A stretch of 14,786 nt of DNA, from NCBI GenBank assembly GCA_902765975.1, contig CACXBO010000225.1:1-14786 (forward strand), in the 5' to 3' direction. Numbering within the stretch: position 1 is the stretch's first letter; each line of letters opens with the position of its first letter. Shown here piece after piece: positions 7,369 to 13,192 of this stretch. This stretch comes from Oscillospiraceae bacterium. Its GTDB lineage: Bacteria > Bacillota > Clostridia > Oscillospirales > Oscillospiraceae. The notes below the pieces were generated by a model that searched no databases, was not told the DNA's origin, and saw only the letters and a list, made by a program, of their open reading frames with translations. A program made the translations under genes and the position numbers.

Positions 7369-7397
7369 ATTATAAATCTACGCTTTCATATTGTCAA
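7369..7397 (-). promoter_or_regulatory. Sigma-A promoter of the glutamate synthase-glnA-ANTAR operon
   Basis: On the minus strand a perfect TTGACA (7392-7397) and a perfect TATAAT (7369-7374) are separated by 17 bases, the optimal spacing. The expected start is about 7361-7363. Such a strong promoter implies that control lies after initiation, which fits the attenuator that follows. Confidence 0.88.
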
Positions 7398-7470
7398 GCA
7401 ATAAGGCGATTTTTGGCTATTTCACTTAAAAATATGCAAGACCGTTTTGCAAAAACTTGCAACTTGCTGC
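7398..7470. promoter_or_regulatory. AT-rich spacer between divergent promoters, with nested inverted repeats
   Basis: The spacer between the two -35 boxes has an inverted repeat TGCAAG (7435-7440) and CTTGCA (7456-7461), and within it a 10-base palindrome TTTTGCAAAA (7445-7454). The two centres are about 1.5 bases apart, so the repeats are not exactly concentric. They lie just upstream of the glnN -35 box, where an activator or UP-type element would sit. No known regulator site is recognised. Confidence 0.35.
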
Positions 7471-7500
7471 TTGACATCCTGTTTGCTGCGGGTGTATAAT
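7471..7500 (+). promoter_or_regulatory. Sigma-A promoter of glnN
   Basis: A perfect TTGACA (7471-7476) and a perfect TATAAT (7495-7500) are separated by 18 bases. The start is expected at about 7506-7508, two to four bases before the first hexaloop stem. The promoter diverges from that of the glutamate synthase operon. Confidence 0.88.
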
Positions 7501-7509
7501 CGCCGACGT

Positions 7510-7527
7510 AAAGGCAAGGGCGTCTTT
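7510..7527 (+). promoter_or_regulatory. Candidate ANTAR hexaloop hairpin 1, glnN leader
   Basis: AAAGGC (7510-7515) pairs with GTCTTT (7522-7527) around the loop AAGGGC, which has A1 and G4. The 6 bp stem includes one G-U pair. Its 3' half and loop form the 5' arm of terminator 1, so it acts as an anti-terminator by exclusion. The core GGC-AANGGC-GTC is shared with the hairpins at 7597 and, on the other strand, 7362. Confidence 0.6.
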
Positions 7528-7563
7528 GAGTTCACGAACTCGAAGGCGTCCTTTCTTCATTTA
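7516..7563 (+). terminator. Attenuator terminator 1 in the glnN leader
   Basis: Positions 7518-7532 pair with 7537-7551 (15 bp with four G-U pairs) around a CACG loop, extendable by two A-T pairs, followed by the T-rich TTTCTTCATTT. The U tract is interrupted, so strength is moderate. It lies within about 45 bases of the transcript start. Confidence 0.75.
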
Positions 7564-7596
7564 TAATGTGCGTAGCACGGGTACGATAAAGAATAA

Positions 7597-7616
7597 AAAA
7601 GGCAATGGCGTCTTTT
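7597..7616 (+). promoter_or_regulatory. Candidate ANTAR hexaloop hairpin 2, glnN leader
   Basis: AAAAGGC (7597-7603) pairs with GTCTTTT (7610-7616), 7 bp with one G-U pair, around the loop AATGGC (A1, G4). The whole element overlaps the 5' arm of terminator 2. It repeats hairpin 1 nearly base for base 87 bases downstream, which points to duplication or strong selection on the motif. Confidence 0.6.
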
Positions 7617-7652
7617 GTTTTTAAGCAGAAGGAGCCACTGCCTTTTCTTATT
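7597..7652 (+). terminator. Attenuator terminator 2 in the glnN leader
   Basis: Positions 7597-7617 pair with 7626-7646 over about 21 positions with two mismatches, and the 3' arm runs into TTTTCTTATTT. It ends about 25 bases before the glnN start, leaving the AGGAG site (7665-7669) outside the stem, so it would block transcription, not translation. Confidence 0.83.
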
Positions 7653-7677
7653 TAATACAATAAAAGGAGATAGAAAC

Positions 7678-9774
7678 ATGAGCACAGTATCTGATTATTT
7701 CGGAAGCCAGGTCTTTGACGATCGCGTTATGCGCGCAAATCTGTCTGCAGACGTTTATGCTTCGCTCAGAAAGACGATAGATGAGGGCAAGGAGCTGGAT
7801 ATCGGAGTTGCGAACGCAGTTGCGGAGGCAATGAAGAACTGGGCAGTATCAAAGGGAGCCACTCACTTCACACACTGGTTCCAGCCGCTGACGGGAATCA
7901 CCGCAGAGAAGCACGACAGCTTCATTTCTCCGGCTCCGGACGGCAGCGTGATTATGGAGTTTAACGGCAAGGAGCTTATAAAAGGTGAGCCGGACGCCTC
8001 CTCGTTCCCATCCGGCGGACTTAGAGCGACTTTCGAGGCAAGAGGATATACAGCATGGGATCCGACCTCCTACGCCTTTATAAAGGGCAAGACGCTCTGC
8101 ATACCAACGGCGTTCTGCTCTTACGGCGGCCACGCACTCGACAAGAAGACGCCGCTCTTGCGTTCGATGGAGGCTCTCAGCAGGGAAGCTCTCCGTATCC
8201 TTCGCCTGTTTGGAAACGACAAGGCAAAAAGAGTCGTATCTTCTGTAGGTCCGGAGCAGGAATATTTTCTTATTACAAAGGAGATGTACGACCAGCGCCC
8301 AGACCTCAGATTTACCGGCCGTACTCTTTTCGGAGCAAAGCCGCCGAAGGGACAGGAGCTTGACGATCACTATTTCGGAGTCATTAAGCCCGGAGTCGCC
8401 GCTTTTATGGAGGATCTGAACGACGAGCTGTGGAAGCTCGGCATCCTCGCCAAAACGGAGCATAATGAAGTCGCACCCGCGCAGCATGAGCTTGCCCCGA
8501 TCTATTCGACTACGAACGTGGCGACGGACCATAACCAGCTTATGATGGAGATAATGCAGAAGGTCGCAGCTAAGCACGGACTTGTGTGCCTGCTCCATGA
8601 GAAGCCCTTTGCGGGAGTGAACGGAAGCGGAAAGCACAACAACTGGTCAATCGCGACGGATAACGGTCAGAATCTTCTTTCGCCGGGAGATACGCCCTAC
8701 GAGAATGCTCAGTTCCTGCTATTCCTATGCGCGGTGATCAAGGCGGTGGACGATTATCAGGACCTTCTGAGAATATCGGTCGCAACTGCGGGCAACGATC
8801 ACAGGCTCGGAGCGAACGAAGCGCCTCCGGCAGTAATTTCGATATTCCTCGGCGACGAGCTTAACGCCGTGCTGCACGCTATAGAGACAGATACTCCGTA
8901 TAACGGAACAGAGAAGATGCAGATGCGGCTCGGAGCCGACGTGCTTCCGAAATTCAATCGCGATACAACCGACAGAAACAGGACGTCGCCCTTTGCGTTC
9001 ACCGGAAACAAGTTCGAGTTCCGTATGCTTGGCTCATCAAACAGCATAGCCTGCGCCAATATAATGCTTAACAGCGCTGTCGCAGAGTCCCTGAGAATCT
9101 ATGCCGATCGTCTTGAGAATGCAGACGACTTTGAAACCGCTCTGCACGAGATGATAAAAAAGACGATAAAGGATCACAAACGCATAATATTCAACGGAAA
9201 CGGATACGACGACGCCTGGATAAAGGAGGCGACGGAAAAGCGCGGTCTGCTAAACTACAGGACGACGGCTGACTGTATGCCGCATCTGCTTGATGAGAAG
9301 AACGTCAAAATGCTCACGTCTCTCGGCGTTTTCACAGAAGACGAGCTGAAGTCAAGGCGCGATATCATGCTTGAGAATTACTGCAAGACCGTTCTCATCG
9401 AGGCGAACACAATGATAAATATGGTGCATAAGCGGATAGCTCCCGCTATAACGCGCTTTACGTCCGACCTGTCGGAAGAGGCCTACAGTAAAAAGAAGAT
9501 GTTCCCCGAGCTCGAGTGCTGTTATGAGACCGAGCTTGTGAAAAAGCTTTCCGAGCTTACCGACAGCATTACGCATAAGACCGACGAGCTGGAAAAAGCG
9601 GTCTGCGATCTCAAGGATGCGGGCGATATTATTGAAGAATCCGAGCTCATCCGCGATACTGTTCTTCCGAAAATGAGCGAGCTTCGTATACCCTGCGACA
9701 GAGCGGAGTTGCTGACAGCAAAGAGCTATTGGCCGTTCCCGACTTACGGAGATATTTTATTCAGCGTAAAATGA
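7678..9774 (+). CDS. glnN: Type III glutamine synthetase
   Basis: This 698-residue protein is a GSIII, the large hexamer-of-dimers class common in Bacteroides, Clostridia and cyanobacteria. Motifs in order: GGLRATFEARGYTAWDPTS and IPTAFCSYGGHALDKKTPLL in the GSIII N-terminal domain, GPEQEYFLI near residue 190, KTEHNEVAPAQHELAPIYS near 260, VNGSGKHNNWS near 314, AGNDHRLGANEAPP near 371, and NKFEFRMLGSSNSIACAN. It makes glutamine from glutamate, ammonia and ATP. The start is the ATG at 7678-7680, with AGGAG (7665-7669) eight bases upstream; the frame extends further upstream only through the terminator leader. It is the first gene of the plus-strand group and is preceded by two tandem attenuators. 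With the GSI-type enzyme in the divergent operon, the locus holds two unrelated-in-size glutamine synthetases, probably under one ANTAR control. Confidence 0.97.
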   Translation: MSTVSDYFGSQVFDDRVMRANLSADVYASLRKTIDEGKELDIGVANAVAEAMKNWAVSKGATHFTHWFQPLTGITAEKHDSFISPAPDGSVIMEFNGKELIKGEPDASSFPSGGLRATFEARGYTAWDPTSYAFIKGKTLCIPTAFCSYGGHALDKKTPLLRSMEALSREALRILRLFGNDKAKRVVSSVGPEQEYFLITKEMYDQRPDLRFTGRTLFGAKPPKGQELDDHYFGVIKPGVAAFMEDLNDELWKLGILAKTEHNEVAPAQHELAPIYSTTNVATDHNQLMMEIMQKVAAKHGLVCLLHEKPFAGVNGSGKHNNWSIATDNGQNLLSPGDTPYENAQFLLFLCAVIKAVDDYQDLLRISVATAGNDHRLGANEAPPAVISIFLGDELNAVLHAIETDTPYNGTEKMQMRLGADVLPKFNRDTTDRNRTSPFAFTGNKFEFRMLGSSNSIACANIMLNSAVAESLRIYADRLENADDFETALHEMIKKTIKDHKRIIFNGNGYDDAWIKEATEKRGLLNYRTTADCMPHLLDEKNVKMLTSLGVFTEDELKSRRDIMLENYCKTVLIEANTMINMVHKRIAPAITRFTSDLSEEAYSKKKMFPELECCYETELVKKLSELTDSITHKTDELEKAVCDLKDAGDIIEESELIRDTVLPKMSELRIPCDRAELLTAKSYWPFPTYGDILFSVK

Positions 9775-9808
9775 TTTATTTGAAACGACAAAACAGGAGG
9801 TAATTTTT

Positions 9809-11527
9809 ATGTCTGTGGAATTCTGGTTTTTGATTGGCGCCGCATTGGTTTTCTGGATGCAGGCGGGCTTTGCGATGGTGGAGACAGGCTTCACGAGAGC
9901 GAAAAACGCGGGTAATATCATAATGAAGAACCTGATGGATTTCTGTATCGGCACGGTGGTCTTTTCTATCCTCGGCTATACGCTGATGATGGGCGAGGAC
10001 GCGCTTTTCGGTCTTGTCGGAAAGCCGAATCTTGATCTTTTCACGCATTTCAAGCAGTTTATCGAATCTCCGGCAGACGGCTTTACGGATGCGAGCTATT
10101 TCGTGTTCAACCTCGTATTCTGCGCCACGACCGCGACGATAGTTTCGGGGTCAATGGCAGAGAGAACGAAATTTTCCGCCTACTGCGTTTATTCCGCGGT
10201 CATAAGCCTTGTTGTCTATCCGATCGAGGCGCATTGGATATGGGGCGGCGGCTGGCTCAGCAAACTCGGATTTCACGATTACGCCGGCTCGTGTGCCATA
10301 CATATGGTCGGAGGTATTGCAGCACTGATAGGCGCTGCCGTTCTCGGACCGCGTATAGGAAAGTACGTAAAGGATAAGATGGGCAAGGTAGTAAAAGTAA
10401 ATGCGATACCCGGTCACTCAATCCCTCTTGGTGCTCTCGGCGTTTTCATTCTCTGGCTCGGCTGGTACGGCTTCAACGGAGCGGCTGCAACTTCTCCGAC
10501 GGAGCTTGCTTCGATCTTTCTGACGACAACTATAGCTCCCTCGGTGGCTACCTGCACGACTCTCCTGTATACGTGGATCAAGAACGGGAAACCGGACGTT
10601 TCAATGTGTTTGAACGCTTCTCTTGCAGGCCTCGTCGCCGTTACGGCGGGCTGCGACGCTTTTGACGCCCTCGGTGCCGGAGCTGTAGGACTTGTCTCAG
10701 GCATACTCGTCGTTGTTGTAGTCGAGGGTCTCGACCTCAAGTTGCATATTGACGACCCGGTTGGAGCAGTTGGCGTACACTGTGCAAACGGTATCTGGGG
10801 TACGATAGCCGTCGGACTCTTTGCAAATCCGGATGCTCCCGCAGGACTTCGCGGACTTCTTTACACCGGCGATTTCAAGCAGCTCGGACTTCAGCTTTTA
10901 GGCTTCGTGTCAGTCGCTGCATGGGCGTCGGTAACGATGTTCCTGTTCTTTAAGCTCCTTAAAAAGCTCAAATTCCTCAGAGCCGACGCGGCAGACGAGA
11001 TCTCCGGACTTGATATTAGCGAGCACGGTCTTCCAAGCGCATATGCCGACTTTATGCCCGCCGTCGATAAGTATTCGGAATTCGGCTCCGGCGAGCAGAT
11101 AGTCGCAGTGACCGGAACAACACCTGTTGCAGAGGCCGTTACGGTAAAGCGTGAGCCGACCTTTGACGGACACAAGTTTACAAAGGTCGAGATAGTCTTC
11201 AAGGAGGAGAAGCTTTTCGCTCTCAAGGATGCGATGAGCAGGCTCGGAATAACAGGCATGACGGTCTCCCACGTGATGGGCTACGGAATGCAGAAGGGAC
11301 ATACGGAATTTTATCGCGGCGTACCGGTCGAGACGGACCTCAGACCGAAGGTACAGGTCGACATCGTCGTATCGGCGATACCGGTGCGGGATGTGATCGA
11401 GACGGCCAAGAAGGTGCTTTATACCGGACATATCGGAGACGGAAAGATATTTGTTTACGACGTTGAGAACGTTGTAAAGGTCAGAACAGGCGAAGAGGGT
11501 TACGAGGCCCTTCAGGACGTCGAATAA
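9809..11527 (+). CDS. amt: Ammonium transporter fused to a C-terminal PII signalling domain
   Basis: This 572-residue protein has eleven predicted membrane segments (about residues 5-400) of the Amt/Rh family. The paired pore histidines are His165 (AIHMVGG) and His324 (GVHCANG), and GSMAERTKF and LGWYGFNGAAA are further Amt motifs. A linker of about 50 residues leads to a complete PII domain (residues 458-572, encoded at 11180-11524) with GYGMQKGHTEFYRG, the B-loop GHIGDGKIFV and KVRTGE. The uridylylation Tyr of GlnB/GlnK (AEY) is replaced here by Val507 (VPV), while Gln495 and the PKV lysine of the ATP/2-oxoglutarate site are kept. In most bacteria Amt and GlnK are separate and GlnK blocks the pore when nitrogen is plentiful; here the gate would be tethered. 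AGGAGG (9795-9800) precedes the ATG by eight bases. The 34 bp gap from glnN has no terminator, so the two are co-transcribed. Confidence 0.95.
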   Translation: MSVEFWFLIGAALVFWMQAGFAMVETGFTRAKNAGNIIMKNLMDFCIGTVVFSILGYTLMMGEDALFGLVGKPNLDLFTHFKQFIESPADGFTDASYFVFNLVFCATTATIVSGSMAERTKFSAYCVYSAVISLVVYPIEAHWIWGGGWLSKLGFHDYAGSCAIHMVGGIAALIGAAVLGPRIGKYVKDKMGKVVKVNAIPGHSIPLGALGVFILWLGWYGFNGAAATSPTELASIFLTTTIAPSVATCTTLLYTWIKNGKPDVSMCLNASLAGLVAVTAGCDAFDALGAGAVGLVSGILVVVVVEGLDLKLHIDDPVGAVGVHCANGIWGTIAVGLFANPDAPAGLRGLLYTGDFKQLGLQLLGFVSVAAWASVTMFLFFKLLKKLKFLRADAADEISGLDISEHGLPSAYADFMPAVDKYSEFGSGEQIVAVTGTTPVAEAVTVKREPTFDGHKFTKVEIVFKEEKLFALKDAMSRLGITGMTVSHVMGYGMQKGHTEFYRGVPVETDLRPKVQVDIVVSAIPVRDVIETAKKVLYTGHIGDGKIFVYDVENVVKVRTGEEGYEALQDVE

Positions 11528-11538
11528 GTCAAATAATA

Positions 11539-11578
11539 AGCGTCGGACTTCTCTGATTTATCGGAGAAGTCCGACGCT
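11539..11578 (+). repeat. Strong 18 bp hairpin between amt and asnB
   Basis: Positions 11539-11556 pair with 11561-11578 (18 bp, one G-T pair) around a TTTA loop. On the plus strand the next bases are GAAGAGGG, the asnB ribosome site, not a T-run, so it is not a standard terminator. It could be a processing or stability element, a Rho-independent stop of low efficiency, or a brake on asnB translation. Confidence 0.7.
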
Positions 11579-11595
11579 GAAGAGGGATGATTGAT

Positions 11596-13179
11596 ATGTG
11601 TTCAATAATAGGCTATTGCGGAAGCGTAACAGACGGCGAGCTGTTTGAAAAGGGGTTTTATGCGACAAAATCACGCGGTCCGGACGACACGAGGATAATA
11701 GACACGGGAGAAGGAGTCCTCGGCTTCCACAGGCTCGCGATCATGGGTCTGACACCTTCAGGAATGCAGCCCTTTGAGCTTGACGGAAGCTGGGTGGTTT
11801 GCAACGGCGAGCTGTATGGCTTCGAGAAGGAGCGCGAAAAGCTGAAGATGAAGGGATATACTTTCGGGTCGGACAGCGACTGCGAGATTATACTCCCGAT
11901 GTATTTTGAATATGGGACCGATATGTTCTCAAAGCTCGATGCGGAATTTGCAATGATAATATTCGACGGTAGAACGAGGGAGTATATTGCTGCGCGCGAT
12001 CCCATCGGTATCCGTCCGCTGTATTACGGGTATGACAGGGAAGGAACTGTCATTTTTGCGAGCGAGGCAAAAAACCTCGTAGGTCTCGCGGATAGGATAA
12101 TGCCGTTTCCGCCGGGACACTACTATAAAAACGGCGAGTTTATATGCTACCGTGATATTGCCTCGGTCGACAAGGTGTGCGAAGACGGTCTTGAGACAGC
12201 CTGTGTAAATATCCGTGAAAAGCTCATCGCTGGAGTAAAAAAACGCCTCGTATCCGATGCAAAGGTGGGATTTCTGCTTTCCGGCGGCCTTGACTCATCT
12301 CTCGTATGCGCGATAGCGGCGAGAGAGTGCGATAAGCCGATAGAGACCTTTGCTATAGGAATGAGCGAAGACGCTATAGATCTGAAATACGCGAGGCAGG
12401 TTGCGGACTACATCGGAAGCCGTCATACCGAGGTCTATATGACGCCTGACGAGGTTATCTCTTCTCTGGACGACGTGATAAGGTTGCTCGGGACCTACGA
12501 TATAACGACCGTAAGGGCAAGTATGGGTATGTACCTCGTCTGTAAGGCAGTTCATGAGAAAACGGACGTCCGCGTAATTCTCACAGGCGAGATATCCGAC
12601 GAGCTTTTCGGATATAAGTATACGGACTTCGCTCCCTCTGCGGATGAGTTCCAGAAGGAAGCCGAGAAAAGAGTGAGAGAGCTGCATATGTACGACGTTC
12701 TTCGCGCAGACAGGTGCATATCGGTCAATTCGCTTGAGGCGAGAGTGCCGTTCGGCGATCTTGATTTTGTGAAGTACGTTATGAGCCTTGAGCCGGAGCT
12801 GAAGATAAACAGATACGGAAAGGGAAAGTACCTGCTTCGCCATGCCTTTGAAGGATTGGATTATCTTCCTGATTCGATCCTGTGGCGTGAGAAAGCGGCG
12901 TTTTCCGATGCGGTCGGGCATTCGATGGTCGATTATTTGAAAGCCTATGCTGAAAAGCAGTATTCAGACAGAGAGTACGAGGAAAAACGGGTAAAATACT
13001 CTCACGCTCAGCCGTTTACAAAAGAGTCACTGCTCTACAGAGAGATTTTTGAAAAGCATTATCCTGGCCAGTCGGAAATGATCGTTGATTTCTGGATGCC
13101 GAACAGGAAATGGAAGGGCTGCGACGTTAACGACCCGTCTGCAAGAGTCCTGTCAAACTACGGAGCGAGCGGAAAATGA
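11596..13179 (+). CDS. asnB: Asparagine synthetase (glutamine-hydrolysing)
   Basis: This 527-residue enzyme makes asparagine from aspartate, glutamine and ATP. The N-terminal class II amidotransferase domain begins MCSIIGYCG, so Cys2 is the nucleophile. That decides the start: ATG at 11596-11598, nine bases after AGAGGG (11581-11586), and not the ATG at 11587, which would bury the Cys. Further motifs are RGPDDTR, HRLAIMGL, VVCNGELYG, and the C-terminal ATP pyrophosphatase loop SGGLDSS at residues 229-235, then GEISDELFGYKY, SLEARVPFGDLDFV and the terminal PNRKWKGCDVNDPSARVLSNYG. Length agrees with bacterial AsnB of the eukaryote-like short class. It follows amt after 68 bp containing a strong hairpin, and its stop codon region supplies the ribosome site for pyrG. 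Confidence 0.95.
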   Translation: MCSIIGYCGSVTDGELFEKGFYATKSRGPDDTRIIDTGEGVLGFHRLAIMGLTPSGMQPFELDGSWVVCNGELYGFEKEREKLKMKGYTFGSDSDCEIILPMYFEYGTDMFSKLDAEFAMIIFDGRTREYIAARDPIGIRPLYYGYDREGTVIFASEAKNLVGLADRIMPFPPGHYYKNGEFICYRDIASVDKVCEDGLETACVNIREKLIAGVKKRLVSDAKVGFLLSGGLDSSLVCAIAARECDKPIETFAIGMSEDAIDLKYARQVADYIGSRHTEVYMTPDEVISSLDDVIRLLGTYDITTVRASMGMYLVCKAVHEKTDVRVILTGEISDELFGYKYTDFAPSADEFQKEAEKRVRELHMYDVLRADRCISVNSLEARVPFGDLDFVKYVMSLEPELKINRYGKGKYLLRHAFEGLDYLPDSILWREKAAFSDAVGHSMVDYLKAYAEKQYSDREYEEKRVKYSHAQPFTKESLLYREIFEKHYPGQSEMIVDFWMPNRKWKGCDVNDPSARVLSNYGASGK

Positions 13180-13192
13180 GGTGTGATCTCAG

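Noticed and set aside
7401..7422. Possible further ANTAR-like hairpin in the promoter spacer (AAGGCGATTTTTGGC).
   Set aside because: The pairing breaks after four A-T pairs, the loop has no A1/G4 pattern, and it lies upstream of both predicted transcript starts.
7562..7567. Second TATAAT after terminator 1, a possible internal glnN promoter.
   Set aside because: No -35-like hexamer lies 16-18 bases upstream; the bases there are in the terminator stem. It could arise from the T-rich tail by chance.
7564..7590. Small hairpin GTGC-GTA-GCAC between the two glnN attenuators as the missing second ANTAR stem-loop.
   Set aside because: The stem is four base pairs with a three-base loop, and the alternative CGTA/TACG pairing gives a seven-base loop; neither is a hexaloop with A1/G4.
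7615..7677. Upstream start extending GSIII into the leader.
   Set aside because: The extra residues are encoded by terminator 2, and AGGAG at 7665-7669 is well placed for the ATG at 7678.
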